The position numbers and the translations under genes were made by a program. DNA of 64,000 nt, from the NCBI RefSeq assembly GCF_016862115.1, contig NZ_BOMI01000006.1:1-64000 (forward strand). The letters run 5' to 3'. This DNA comes from Paractinoplanes deccanensis. GTDB lineage: Bacteria; Actinomycetota; Actinomycetes; Mycobacteriales; Micromonosporaceae. The notes under the pieces are model-generated. The model did not search any database. It saw only the letters and a program-made list of their open reading frames with translations, and was not told where the DNA came from. Below, one piece after another: positions 9,159-18,132 of this stretch; position 1 is the stretch's first letter; each line of letters begins with the position of its first letter.

Positions 9159-9824
9159 ATGACGGTTCAGGTGGAGACCCGGCAGCACGACGGCGGCCTC
9201 GCGATCGACTTCCCGACGCTGCGCCGGCGCCGGATGATGGGCCTGGTCAACGGCGTGACCGTGGCCGCGCTGACCGGCACCGGCCCCGACCCGCTCACCC
9301 GCAGCGGCATCGTGCGCGGCGACATCCGCTGGAGCTTCGGCACGGCCCACGGCATCGCCCGGGGCGTCCCGCTGACGATCCGGCTGCGGCTGATCAGCGC
9401 CAACTCCGGGCGGCCGCTCACCGGGCACGCCGTCTACCTGTGGCACGGCGACCGGGACGGCGCCTACTCGCTCTATTCGCCGGGCGTCGCCGGGCAGAAC
9501 TACCTGCGCGGCGTCCAGGCCGCCGACGAGACCGGCTGGGCGACCTTCACCAGCATCTTCCCCGGCGCGTACCGGCAGCACTGGCCCCACCTGCACTTCG
9601 AGGTGCACCCAGGCCTCGGCGTGGCGGGCCCGCTGCTGCGCGGCCAGATCGCGCTGCCGGGCGACGCCTGCGCGCAGGTCTACACCACCAAGGGGTACGA
9701 GGCCAGCCGCGACCGCCTGCACGGCGCCGACCCGGCCGGCAGCGACCCGCACGCGCTCGCCATGGCCTCCGTCACGGGTGATCTTGAACGCGGCTTCACG
9801 GCGACCCGCACGATCAACATCTGA
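9159..9824 (+). CDS. Intradiol ring-cleavage dioxygenase-like protein
   Basis: The 221 residues have the dioxygenase C-terminal fold of protocatechuate 3,4-dioxygenase and related enzymes, which use non-haem Fe(III) to split catechols. The likely iron ligands are visible: a Tyr in GAYSLYS (Tyr103 or 106), Tyr138 in FPGAYRQHW, and His144 and His146 in PHLHFEV. The motif HAVYLWHGDRDG matches the family. There is no N-terminal linker domain, so it belongs to the short single-domain group whose substrates are mostly unknown. It is divergent from the TRAP genes. No aromatic-degradation partners are adjacent, though an acyl-CoA synthetase follows at 9895. Confidence 0.8.
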   Translation: MTVQVETRQHDGGLAIDFPTLRRRRMMGLVNGVTVAALTGTGPDPLTRSGIVRGDIRWSFGTAHGIARGVPLTIRLRLISANSGRPLTGHAVYLWHGDRDGAYSLYSPGVAGQNYLRGVQAADETGWATFTSIFPGAYRQHWPHLHFEVHPGLGVAGPLLRGQIALPGDACAQVYTTKGYEASRDRLHGADPAGSDPHALAMASVTGDLERGFTATRTINI

Positions 9825-9894
9825 GCAGCATCTGGCAACGCGGCCCGAAGCGGGGAAAACTCAGCGGGCAGGCACGCGAGCGCGGAGGCTACAG

Positions 9895-11559
9895 ATGGCG
9901 ACGTTTCGTCAGACACGGGATTTCCTGCTGGCCCACTCGGACGACTACGACGCCGCGGTGGCCGGCTTCGCGTGGCCCGAGCTCGGCGAGTTCAACTGGG
10001 CGCTCGACTGGTTCGACGTGATCGCCCGCGACAACGACGCGCCCGCGCTGTGGATCGTCGAGGAGGACGGCTCCGAGCAGAGGTTCTCGTTCGCCGAGAT
10101 GTCCCGCCGGTCGGACCGGGTGGCGTCGTGGTTGCGCGCCCAGGGCGTACGCCGTGGCGACCGCGTCGTGCTCATGCTCGGCAACCAGGTCGAGCTGTGG
10201 GACACCATCCTCGCCGTGATGAAGCTCGGCGCCGTGCTAATCCCCGCCACTCCCCTGCTGGGCCCGGCCGACGCCGCCGGACGGGTGGCCCGCGGCGGCG
10301 CCCGGCACGTGATCACCAGCTCGGCGGCCACCGCGAAGTTCGCCGCGGCCGGACCCGGCATCACCCGGATCGCGGTCGGCCCGCCGGTCGAGGGCTGGCT
10401 CGACTTCCACGACGCCTTCGCGGGCGACGCCTCCTTCACGCCCGACGGTGTGACCCGCGCCGACGACACGCTGCTGCTCTACTTCACCTCGGGCACCACC
10501 GCGAGCCCCAAGCTGGTCGAGCACACCCACGCGTCGTACCCCGTCGGCCACCTCTCGACCATGTACTGGATCGGGCTGCGGCCGGGCGACGTGCACCTCA
10601 ACATCTCGTCGCCGGGCTGGGCCAAGCACGCGTGGAGCAACGTCTTCGCCCCGTGGAACGCGCAGGCGTGCGTCTTCATCTACAACTACACGCGCTTCGA
10701 CGCCGGCCGGCTGATGGCCGAGATGCAGCGCTGCGGTGTGACCAGCTTCTGCGCCCCGCCGACCGTGTGGCGCATGCTCATCCAGAGCGACCTCTCCCAG
10801 CTGAGCACCCCGCCGCGCCTCGTGGTCGGCGCCGGCGAGCCGCTCAACCCGGAGGTCATCGACCAGGTCCGCAAGGCGTGGGGCGTGACGATCCGCGACG
10901 GGTTCGGCCAGACCGAGACGAGCGTGCAGATCGCCAACACGCCCGGCCAGCCGGTCAAGCCCGGCTCCATGGGCCGCCCGGTGCCCGGCTTCCGCATCGA
11001 GCTGATCGACCCGACCACCGGCGCCCCCGCCACCGAGGGCGAGATCTGCGTGGCCCTCGACCCGCGCCCGGTGGGCCTGATGGTCGGCTACCACGGCGAC
11101 GAGGCGCTGACCGCCGAGCGCATGGCCGGCGGCTACTACCACACCGGCGACGTGGCCTCCCGCGACGAGGACGGCTACATCACGTACGTGGGCCGCACCG
11201 ACGACGTCTTCAAGGCCTCCGACTACCGCATCTCGCCGTTCGAGCTGGAGAGCATCCTCCTCGAGCACGAGGCCGTGGTCGAGGCGGCGGTCGTCCCCTC
11301 CCCGGACCCGGTCCGGCTGGCTGTCCCCAAGGCCTACGTCGTGCTCGCCGAGGGCTGGGCGCCCGACGCCACCACGGCCGGCGCCATCTTCGCCCACGCC
11401 AAGGAGCACATGCCCCCGTACGCCCGCATCCGCCGCCTGGAGTTCACCGACCTCCCCAAGACCATCTCCGGCAAGATCCGCCGAGTCGAGCTGCGCGCCG
11501 CCGAGCTGGACAAGCGCGCCACACCCGGCACCATCCCCCCGGGCGAGTTCACCGGCTAG
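9895..11559 (+). CDS. AMP-forming acyl-CoA synthetase (ACSM-like)
   Basis: An ANL-superfamily ligase of 554 residues. It activates a carboxylic acid to an acyl-adenylate and then the CoA thioester. The phosphate loop is YFTSGTTASPKLVEH, adenine contact is DGFGQTETS, the hinge motif is YHTGDVASRDEDGYITYVGRTDD, and the catalytic lysine is in PKTISGKIRR. The N-terminal WFDVIARDN and the SSPGWAKHAWS segment are typical of the medium-chain/acetoacetyl-CoA-synthetase-like (ACSM) branch. ATG at 9895 follows GGAGG with a six-base gap. The substrate is not determined by sequence. Confidence 0.88.
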   Translation: MATFRQTRDFLLAHSDDYDAAVAGFAWPELGEFNWALDWFDVIARDNDAPALWIVEEDGSEQRFSFAEMSRRSDRVASWLRAQGVRRGDRVVLMLGNQVELWDTILAVMKLGAVLIPATPLLGPADAAGRVARGGARHVITSSAATAKFAAAGPGITRIAVGPPVEGWLDFHDAFAGDASFTPDGVTRADDTLLLYFTSGTTASPKLVEHTHASYPVGHLSTMYWIGLRPGDVHLNISSPGWAKHAWSNVFAPWNAQACVFIYNYTRFDAGRLMAEMQRCGVTSFCAPPTVWRMLIQSDLSQLSTPPRLVVGAGEPLNPEVIDQVRKAWGVTIRDGFGQTETSVQIANTPGQPVKPGSMGRPVPGFRIELIDPTTGAPATEGEICVALDPRPVGLMVGYHGDEALTAERMAGGYYHTGDVASRDEDGYITYVGRTDDVFKASDYRISPFELESILLEHEAVVEAAVVPSPDPVRLAVPKAYVVLAEGWAPDATTAGAIFAHAKEHMPPYARIRRLEFTDLPKTISGKIRRVELRAAELDKRATPGTIPPGEFTG

Positions 11560-11826
11560 TCAATATGAAGGGGCCGGCTCCACGTCTCATTCCTCCGTGA
11601 GGTGAGCTCGTCGGTCATCCACGCTGGGCGGCGATCCAGTGGAGTTGGGTCAGATGAGCGGTCGATTGGCTGGTTAGTGGAAGGGCTCACCCACGATCAC
11701 GGAGCAAGACATACCAGCACATCCATCCTCACCGCCGCGGACTGGTCAACGGGTCGCTTCACATGATGCGGTGTCTGCGCGCGTTCGCCAATTGCGCACC
11801 GGGATAGTCGCTGGTACATATGTCTC

Positions 11827-13254
11827 ATGCCTAGACGTCGCGGTACCGGCGCCGGCCCGGTCGTGCACCGCACCGCGCGGATCGGGCTACGGCCGACCCG
11901 CGCGCAGCGGCAGCGCTGTTTCGGCCTGCTGCGTGCGGCCGGTGACGTGTGGGCTTGTGCGCTGGAGGTCAACGCCTGGCGGTGGCGCCGCCGGGATGCC
12001 CCGGCGGCCAGCTATCAAGAATTGTGCCAGTTGCTGGCCGAGGCAGGTCCGGGCACGTTCAGCGAGTTGGACAGCACGGGAGCCCGGTCGGTGCTGCGCC
12101 GCTATTCGGACGCCTGGTTCTCGGCAGCGGCCCGCCGCAAAGCCGGCCACGCCGACGTGCGGTTCCCGCGGCGGCGGCGGGCGTTGATGCCGGTGCGCTG
12201 GTATCACGGCACTTTCACCCTCGCCGGCCGATCGTTACGGCTGCCGACCGCGCGGGGCTGCCCGCCGTTGCTGGTACGCCTGGATCGGCCGGTGCCGTAT
12301 CCGGCCGAAACGGTGCGGTCGGTGACCTTGCTGTTTACCGACGGCCGGCTATGGATCGATGCCACCGCGGAACTACCCGTGACCGTCCACCCGACCGACC
12401 AGCGGCCCGACCCGCAGAGGATGGCCGGAGTCGATCTGGGCATCATCCACCCGTTCGCGGTGGCTGGCAGCGACGGGACCAGTGTGCTGGTGTCCGGGCG
12501 GGCCATCCGTGCCGAGCACCGGATGCATCTGGCCGACACGAAAGCCCGCCGCCGCGCCACTGCCGCCCGTGCCCCGAAGAGAGGTCAGCGGGGATCGCGG
12601 CGGTGGCGCAAGACTCGCCGCCGAGCCCGGCTGATCGAGGGGCGGCACCGCCGCCGAGTCCGGCAGGCGCTGCACGAGGCGGCGAAAATCGTGGTCGATT
12701 GGGCGATCGAGCATCGGGTCGGCACGCTGACGGTGGGGGACCCGCGCGGTGTCCTTGACAAGCCGGCCGGGCGGCGGCACAACCTGCGGCTACGCCAGTG
12801 GCAGATTGGGCGCACCCTCCGCATCCTGCGGGACAAGGCCGTCTTGGCCGGCATCCGCGTGCATCTGGTCGACGAACGTGGCACCTCCTCGACGTGCCCC
12901 GCCTGCCGCAAGAGGATCACCAAACCACGCGGCAGAATGATGTCCTGCCGCCACTGTCAGTTCGCCGGGCATCGCGATCTTGCCGCGGCGTTCACCCTCG
13001 CCACCCGTACCCCGGGCGGCGCGCCCACCACCTGCACCCCGATAACAGAGCAGGTGGTCACGCATCGTCGAGCCGGACGGCACCTGCCCGGTGCCGATCC
13101 GGCACGGCGTGACCCCCGCCGCCGACCACCGGCAGGCGGAGGGTCCGTTGGCCGGCGGAGGCCCGCCCCACCACCTGTGGTGGGGAGTCGCTCGCCCACA
13201 TCGAGGGGCGAGGATCGACAACGAGGGCTGGGACCACCCGGCCCGCGTTCGTAG
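11827..13254 (+). CDS. tnpB: TnpB-family RNA-guided nuclease, rearranged RuvC site
   Basis: A TnpB protein of the IS200/IS605/IS607 world, the transposon-encoded RNA-guided DNA nuclease. RuvC-I Asp203 is in GVDLGIIHPFAV, RuvC-III Asp384 is in GHRDLAAA, and a four-Cys zinc finger spans Cys357/360/374/377. The canonical RuvC-II glutamate (normally in a hydrophobic-E-D/N motif) is Gly304 in LTVGDPRGV. Glu350 in VDERGTSS sits 46 residues later, as in the rearranged catalytic site described for Fanzor nucleases and some TnpBs. No tnpA is nearby. The reading frame runs about 90 residues past the zinc finger through hairpins, so the last part is likely the omega-RNA region rather than functional protein. 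Leaderless start possible (TACATA six bases before ATG). Confidence 0.88.
   Translation: MPRRRGTGAGPVVHRTARIGLRPTRAQRQRCFGLLRAAGDVWACALEVNAWRWRRRDAPAASYQELCQLLAEAGPGTFSELDSTGARSVLRRYSDAWFSAAARRKAGHADVRFPRRRRALMPVRWYHGTFTLAGRSLRLPTARGCPPLLVRLDRPVPYPAETVRSVTLLFTDGRLWIDATAELPVTVHPTDQRPDPQRMAGVDLGIIHPFAVAGSDGTSVLVSGRAIRAEHRMHLADTKARRRATAARAPKRGQRGSRRWRKTRRRARLIEGRHRRRVRQALHEAAKIVVDWAIEHRVGTLTVGDPRGVLDKPAGRRHNLRLRQWQIGRTLRILRDKAVLAGIRVHLVDERGTSSTCPACRKRITKPRGRMMSCRHCQFAGHRDLAAAFTLATRTPGGAPTTCTPITEQVVTHRRAGRHLPGADPARRDPRRRPPAGGGSVGRRRPAPPPVVGSRSPTSRGEDRQRGLGPPGPRS
13020..13215 (+). ncRNA. Candidate omega-RNA / right end of the tnpB element
   Basis: The 3' part of tnpB and its edge hold two strong hairpins in a row. 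The first has a 9-bp stem at 13166-13174 with 13177-13185 (CCCCACCAC/GTGGTGGGG). The second has a 7-bp stem, CTCGCCC at 13191-13197 with GGGCGAG at 13206-13212. TnpB guide RNAs are transcribed across the end of the gene and the transposon right end, ending in such stems followed by the guide. The exact 5' end is unknown. If this reading is right, the guide begins just after about 13215. Confidence 0.4.
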
Positions 13255-13277
13255 AATCCGCACAGTAGATTGGCGCG

Positions 13278-14861
13278 ATGCTGCGACGGCGCCTGCTCTA
13301 TCCCGTGGTGGTGGCGCTGTTGCTGGGGCAGATGGCGTTCGCCATGGTGACCACGGCGGTGCGGCAGTCGCCGACCATCGACGAGCCGGTGTACGTGGGC
13401 ACGGCGGTCGTCTACGCGCAGCAGCACAGCCTGCGCTACAACCCGGAGCATCCGCCGCTGGCCAAGCTGGTCATGGCGGTGGGGCTGGCCTTCGAGGACG
13501 CCAAGCTCGACCCGGCGTACCGGGGGAACCAGTCGCTGCTGGGGCGGCATCTGCTCTACGAGTCGGGCAACAACCCCTATCGGCTGATGCTGGCGGCCCG
13601 GCTGCCGATCATCGTGCTCACGCTGCTGTTCGGGCTCGTGGTGCTCTTCTTCGCGCGGGACCTGGCCGGGCCGTGGGCCGGTCTGGTGGCGCTGGCCCTC
13701 TACGCCTTCTCGCCCGACGTGATCGCGCACGGGTCGCTCGCCACGCTGGACGTGCCGGCGGCCGGGCTGGTGCTGACCACGTTCTGGCTGCTGTGGCGGG
13801 GGCGGGACAGGCCACGGCTCTCCCTTCCGCTCGCCGGGGTGGCGCTGGGTGCGGCTCTCGCGACGCGGGCGAGCACGCTTCCCGCCGTACCGCTGGCTCT
13901 GCTGCTGGTCTTTGCCTTTTGTCGGGCGAAGTGGACCTGGCGGGACGTCGGCCTGCGGCTCGCCGCGGCCGTGGGAGTCGGGCTGATCGCGGTGGCGGCG
14001 GTGTGGGCGGTCTATCTGGCCGTCGATCCGCGGCTGCGGTGGACGACGCCGGCCGGGCTGGCGCCTCCGGGCGGGCTGCGCGGGCTCGCCGTCGACCTGC
14101 TGCCGTTCCCCCGGGCGTACCGCGACGGGGTGCTGATGCAGTTCACGTTCGAGTCGCAGACGTTCAACGGGTTCCTGCTCGGCGAGGCGTACCGGGGATC
14201 GCGCTGGTACTACCTGCCCGTCGCGCTGCTGATCAAGACGCCGCTGGGTATGCTCGCGCTCTGGCTCGCCGGCACGGTGACGATGCTGGTCAAGAAGTGG
14301 GTCGCCGGCCTCTACACGCTGCTGCCGGCCGGCGTGCTGATGCTGGTGGCGATGACCGGCGCGCGCGACTACGGCACCCGCTACGTGATCGCCATGCCGA
14401 TGTTCCTGGCGGTGGTCGCGGGCACGGTCGTGCTGATCCGGTGGCGGTGGGCGTGGATCCCCACCGCCACGCTGGTCGCCTTCGTCGCGGTCAGCTCCCT
14501 GCGGACGTTCCCCTATTACCTGCCCTATTCCAACGAGGCGTTCGGCGGTACGGCGAACACGCACACCAACCTGCACGACTCCAACGTCGACTGGGGCCAG
14601 GACCTGCCCCGGCTCGCCGAGACCCTGAAGCGCGACCATCCCGGCGAGCGGGTCTGGCTCGTCTACAAGGGCAGCGGCGTGCCGTCGTACTACGGCATCA
14701 AGGCCGCCAACCCGCTGGCCGTCCCGCTCGACCAGGTGCACGGCATCGTCGTCGTCTCGGACTCCCGCGTGGCCCTGGCCCGGGACAACCTGAGACGACT
14801 GATCGACTCGAGCACCCCGATCGGCCAGGTCGGCCACTCGATGACCATCTATCGCCGCTGA
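13278..14861 (+). CDS. GT39-like phospholipid-linked sugar glycosyltransferase
   Basis: Polytopic GT-C membrane protein, 527 residues, related to ArnT/PMT enzymes that use polyprenyl-phosphate sugars. The first loop carries the catalytic Asp-Glu (SPTIDEPVY, 35-36) and the paired HPPLAK motif (58-63). A further signature, GARDYGTRYV, precedes the C-terminal soluble portion. TAGATT lies six bases before the ATG, so the start is probably leaderless. It overlaps the convergent TetR gene by 13 bases. The acceptor and sugar are unknown. Confidence 0.85.
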   Translation: MLRRRLLYPVVVALLLGQMAFAMVTTAVRQSPTIDEPVYVGTAVVYAQQHSLRYNPEHPPLAKLVMAVGLAFEDAKLDPAYRGNQSLLGRHLLYESGNNPYRLMLAARLPIIVLTLLFGLVVLFFARDLAGPWAGLVALALYAFSPDVIAHGSLATLDVPAAGLVLTTFWLLWRGRDRPRLSLPLAGVALGAALATRASTLPAVPLALLLVFAFCRAKWTWRDVGLRLAAAVGVGLIAVAAVWAVYLAVDPRLRWTTPAGLAPPGGLRGLAVDLLPFPRAYRDGVLMQFTFESQTFNGFLLGEAYRGSRWYYLPVALLIKTPLGMLALWLAGTVTMLVKKWVAGLYTLLPAGVLMLVAMTGARDYGTRYVIAMPMFLAVVAGTVVLIRWRWAWIPTATLVAFVAVSSLRTFPYYLPYSNEAFGGTANTHTNLHDSNVDWGQDLPRLAETLKRDHPGERVWLVYKGSGVPSYYGIKAANPLAVPLDQVHGIVVVSDSRVALARDNLRRLIDSSTPIGQVGHSMTIYRR

Positions 14862-15562
14862 GGCCGTCCCGCCGGGTCGAGCTCTCGTCGCTGAGGCCGT
14901 CCTGCCGGGTCGAGGGTGAGCAGGCCGGCGACTGTGACGGTCAGCGACCGGCCCAGGCGTTCGGCGAAGTCGACGCGGGAGCCGGCGAGGCGCGGGTCCT
15001 CGGTGGCCTCGACCACCGAGGGCGACGGGTTGGCGAACGGCCACAGCCCGGCCAGCAGCAGGATGGTCATCGCCACGAGCTCCCGCGAGGACTGCTCGGT
15101 GAGCTCCGGGATCCGCTCGCGCAGCAGGGCGGCCAGCGACGCCTGATGGTCGCCGTGCGCGAGCTTGAAGTCGCGGACGGCCTCGGCGGGGATGTTGCGC
15201 TCCAGCTCGGTGCCGAGCGAGCTCCACAGGTCGCACATGCGGGGGCGGCTCGCCAGCGACGACGCCAGCGCCCGCATGATCTCGGCCGGTGGGCCGGCGG
15301 CCGGCAGCTCCCGCGGCAGCGCCGTGAGCCAGTCGCCGATCGTGCGGTTGAGCAGGGCGAAGAAGACCGCCTCGCGGGTCTCGAAATAGCGCACGACGTT
15401 CGTCTTGGACAGCCCGACCCGGCGGGCCAGCTCGCGGAGGCTGATGTCGCTCACCGGCATCTCGGTGAGCAGCTGCTCGGCCACTTCGAGGATGGCCCGC
15501 CGCCGGGCCTCGCGCTGCTCGGGGCTGCGAGCCCGCTGGAACTGCTGGTCGTCCACCCGCAT
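14849..15562 (-). CDS. TetR-family repressor of the adjacent SDR operon
   Basis: A 237-residue TetR regulator. The N-terminal helix-turn-helix is ISLRELARRVGLSKTNVVRYFETREAVFFALL (about residues 40-71). The C-terminal ligand domain is of the TetR_C type with a long hydrophobic helix pair. The gene starts two bases after the SDR stop, with GGAG ahead of ATG, so the two form an operon. The operator at 16407-16459 is its probable target. The last 22 residues are a tandem duplication of ELDPAGRPQRR, caused by a 33-bp repeat at the 3' end. Confidence 0.88.
   Translation of the reverse strand: MRVDDQQFQRARSPEQREARRRAILEVAEQLLTEMPVSDISLRELARRVGLSKTNVVRYFETREAVFFALLNRTIGDWLTALPRELPAAGPPAEIMRALASSLASRPRMCDLWSSLGTELERNIPAEAVRDFKLAHGDHQASLAALLRERIPELTEQSSRELVAMTILLLAGLWPFANPSPSVVEATEDPRLAGSRVDFAERLGRSLTVTVAGLLTLDPAGRPQRRELDPAGRPQRR
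14857..14914. repeat. 33-bp tandem duplication at a convergent gene end
   Basis: Two 25-base cores, 14857-14881 and 14890-14914, differ at one base and have a 33-bp period (11 codons of the TetR tail). They lie at the overlap of the convergent GT39 and TetR genes. The duplication seems to have extended the TetR C-terminus. Confidence 0.8.
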
Positions 15563-15564
15563 GG

Positions 15565-16395
15565 TCACTCCGTGTAGCTTACGGACTCGCTCACCGCCCG
15601 CCACTGGGCGTCCGTGGCGGCGAGGCTCTCGGCCTTGGCCTGGGCGACGGCCACGGCGTCGGCACCGAGCAGCAGGTGCAGCGGCGGCTCGGGGTGGTTC
15701 GCGACGTCGATCAGGACCTGGGAGATCCGGGCCGGGTCGCCGGGCTGGTTGCCGTTGTGCTCGCCGAAGCGGCGTACGGCGGGCTCGATGACCGGCTTGT
15801 AGGGGTCGCTGATCGCCCACGTGCCCATCGAGTCGCCGGCCCAGTCGGTGCGCATGCCGCCCGGCTCGGCCACGGTGACCCGGATGCCGAAGGACTCGAC
15901 CTCCTTGGCGAGCACCTCGGAGAAGCCGCCCACGGCCCACTTGGCGGACTGGTAGCCGCCGAGGCCGATGCTGGCGACCCGGCCGCCGACCGAGGAGATC
16001 TGGATGATGTGGCCGCCGCCCTGCGCGCGCATCACCGGCAGCGCGGCGCGGGTGACGTTGACGACGCCGAAGAAGTTCGCCTCGATCTGCCGGCGGAAGA
16101 CGTCCTCGGGCATGTCCTCGATCGAGGCGACGTCCGCGTACCCGGCGTTGTTGACGAGCACGTCGAGCCGGCCGAACGCGTCGACCGCCGTGGCGACGGC
16201 CGCCCGGGCCGCGTCGGCGTCGGTCACGTCCAGGGCGATGACGCGCACGCGGTCCCCGTACGTCTCGGCGAGGTCCTTGATCTGCTCCGGGCGCCGCGCG
16301 GTCGCGACGACCCGGTCGCCGTGCTCCAGCACCGACGTCGCCAGCTGACGGCCCAGGCCGCGGGACGAACCAGTGATCAGCCAAACCTTGCTCAT
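15565..16395 (-). CDS. SDR-family oxidoreductase
   Basis: Classical short-chain dehydrogenase/reductase, 276 residues. TGSSRGLG (8-15) binds the cofactor and the DVTD and NNAG motifs follow. The catalytic Ser lies in ISSVGG, and Tyr-x3-Lys is YQSAK. The Arg after the second strand (TARR) favours NADP(H). ATG at 16395 follows GGAG; the longer reading would begin inside the operator. First gene of a two-gene operon with the TetR repressor. Substrate unknown; induction by its substrate through TetR is the likely scheme. Confidence 0.88.
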   Translation of the reverse strand: MSKVWLITGSSRGLGRQLATSVLEHGDRVVATARRPEQIKDLAETYGDRVRVIALDVTDADAARAAVATAVDAFGRLDVLVNNAGYADVASIEDMPEDVFRRQIEANFFGVVNVTRAALPVMRAQGGGHIIQISSVGGRVASIGLGGYQSAKWAVGGFSEVLAKEVESFGIRVTVAEPGGMRTDWAGDSMGTWAISDPYKPVIEPAVRRFGEHNGNQPGDPARISQVLIDVANHPEPPLHLLLGADAVAVAQAKAESLAATDAQWRAVSESVSYTE

Positions 16396-16406
16396 TGCCG
16401 GCTCCT

Positions 16407-16459
16407 TAAGAGGCCAGTGGAATCTTGTACGTCCACCATAACGGGCCACTGGCCTCTTA
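16407..16459. promoter_or_regulatory. TetR operator: perfect 14-bp inverted repeat
   Basis: TAAGAGGCCAGTGG at 16407-16420 and its exact reverse complement at 16446-16459 are separated by 25 bases. Each half contains the near-palindrome CCAGTGG, so each may bind one dimer. The right arm lies upstream of, and the left arm over, the ribosome site of the SDR-tetR operon, with a probable promoter between them. This is the expected layout for autorepression. Confidence 0.8.
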
Positions 16460-16479
16460 TATGCCCGACGTGCCGCGCG

Positions 16480-18051
16480 TCACGAGAGCCCGAGGATGCC
16501 CACCGCCTTCTCGCGCATCTCGACCTTGCGGACCTTGCCGGTGACGGTCATCGGGAAGCCGTCCACCACGTGCACATAGCGCGGGATCTTGTAGTGGCTG
16601 AGCTTGCCGGCGCAGAAGGCCCGGACATCGTCGGCGGTCAGCGGCACCGCCTCGGGCCGCATCACCACCCAGGCCATCAGCTCCTCGCCGTACTTGGCGT
16701 CGGGCACACCGATCACCTGCACGTCCGCGATGTCCGGATGGGTGTGGAGGAACTCCTCGACCTCGCGCGGGTAGACGTTCTCGCCGCCGCGGATGACCAG
16801 GTCCTTGATGCGCCCGACGATGTTCAGGTAGCCGTCGGCGTCCATCGTCGCCAGGTCGCCGGTGTGCATCCAGCGAGCCGCGTCGACAGCCTCGGCCGTC
16901 GCCTCCGCCTTGTCCCAATAGCCGAGCATCACCGAGTAGCCGCGAGTGCACAGCTCCCCCGGCTCGCCGCGCGGCACCGCCAGGCCGGTCGCGGGGTCGA
17001 CGACCTTGGATTCCAGGTGCGGCATGACGCGGCCGACGGTCTCGGTGCGCCGGGCCAAGGTGTCGTCGGGGCGGGTCATGGTGGAGACCGGCGACGTCTC
17101 GGTCATGCCGTAGCAGATGGCCACCTCGGCCATGTTCATCTCGGCGACGACGCGCTTCATCACCTCCACCGGGCACGGCGAGCCGGCCATGATGCCGGTA
17201 CGCAGCGAGCTCAGGTCGTACGAGCCGAAGTCGGCCAGGCCCAGCTCGGCGATGAACATGGTCGGCACGCCGTACAGGGACGTGATCCGCTCCTGGGCGA
17301 CGGACCGCAACGTGGCGGCGGGGTCGAAGCCAGGCGCGGGCAGCACGACGCAGGCCCCGTGCGAGGTGGCGGCGAGGTTGCCCATCACCATGCCGAAGCA
17401 GTGGTAGAGCGGGACGGGCAGGCAGACGCGATCGTGCTCGGTGTAGTTGATCAGCTCGCCGACGAAGTAGCCGTTGTTGAGGATGTTGTGGTGCGAGAGG
17501 GTCGCGCCCTTGGGGAAGCCCGTGGTGCCCGACGTGTACTGGATGTTGATCGGGTCGTCGAACGACAGGTCGGCCGTGATCGGCTCGCCGTCCTCGAACA
17601 TCTCGGAGATCTGCGGAAGGTAGACGACGTCGGTGAAGCCGATCTCCTCGATCATCGCCCGGTAGTCGCTCGTCTTGAACGCGGTCGCGCTGATCAGCAG
17701 GCGCATGCCGGACTGGTCGACGACATAGCGCAGTTCGTGCGTACGGTACGCGGGGTTGACGTTGACCAGGATCGCGCCGATCTTCGCGGTCGCGTACTGC
17801 GTGATCACCCACTCGCCGCAGTTGGGCGCCCAGATCCCGACCCGGTCACCCTTGCCGATCCCGCGTGTGCGGAGGCCGCGGGCCAGCCGGTCCACGTCGT
17901 CGTTCAGCTCCGCGTACGTCCAGCGGCGGCCCGCCGCCACGTCCACCAGCGCCTCCCGCTCGCCGAAGCGGGACACCGTCCGTTCGAGGTTCTCACCGAT
18001 CGTCTCGCCGAGCAGGGGCAGATCCGAGGTTCCCGAGGCATACGACAGCAT
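16480..18051 (-). CDS. Fatty-acyl-CoA ligase (AMP-binding, ACSF2/FadD-like)
   Basis: An ANL-superfamily ligase, 523 residues. It has [18 protein letters not shown] (P-loop), [20 protein letters not shown] hinge residues (here [25 protein letters not shown] split over the hinge) and the catalytic lysine in [18 protein letters not shown] and [14 protein letters not shown] are typical of the ACSF2/FadD35-like medium- to long-chain group. Its start faces the small secreted protein gene. The gene ends 20 bases before the SDR operator, and the two could share regulation, but no evidence beyond proximity is visible. Confidence 0.88.
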   Translation of the reverse strand: MLSYASGTSDLPLLGETIGENLERTVSRFGEREALVDVAAGRRWTYAELNDDVDRLARGLRTRGIGKGDRVGIWAPNCGEWVITQYATAKIGAILVNVNPAYRTHELRYVVDQSGMRLLISATAFKTSDYRAMIEEIGFTDVVYLPQISEMFEDGEPITADLSFDDPINIQYTSGTTGFPKGATLSHHNILNNGYFVGELINYTEHDRVCLPVPLYHCFGMVMGNLAATSHGACVVLPAPGFDPAATLRSVAQERITSLYGVPTMFIAELGLADFGSYDLSSLRTGIMAGSPCPVEVMKRVVAEMNMAEVAICYGMTETSPVSTMTRPDDTLARRTETVGRVMPHLESKVVDPATGLAVPRGEPGELCTRGYSVMLGYWDKAEATAEAVDAARWMHTGDLATMDADGYLNIVGRIKDLVIRGGENVYPREVEEFLHTHPDIADVQVIGVPDAKYGEELMAWVVMRPEAVPLTADDVRAFCAGKLSHYKIPRYVHVVDGFPMTVTGKVRKVEMREKAVGILGLS

Positions 18052-18090
18052 GGCCGCAGCATGAACCGCCGCCGCGCCCGGCGCCAGGGG

Positions 18091-18122
18091 CCCGCCGGCC
18101 CGGAGCGATCCGGGCCGGCGGG
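18091..18122 (-). terminator. Strong hairpin after the small secreted protein gene
   Basis: A perfect 12-bp stem (18091-18102 with 18111-18122) and an 8-base loop lie ten bases beyond the stop of the secreted-protein gene. There is no T-tract, which is common for actinobacterial terminators. Confidence 0.6.
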
Positions 18123-18132
18123 TGCTTCGGGC

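Noticed and set aside
13091..15577. 828-residue + strand open frame
   Set aside because: Out-of-frame reading of GT39 and TetR genes with no recognisable motif.
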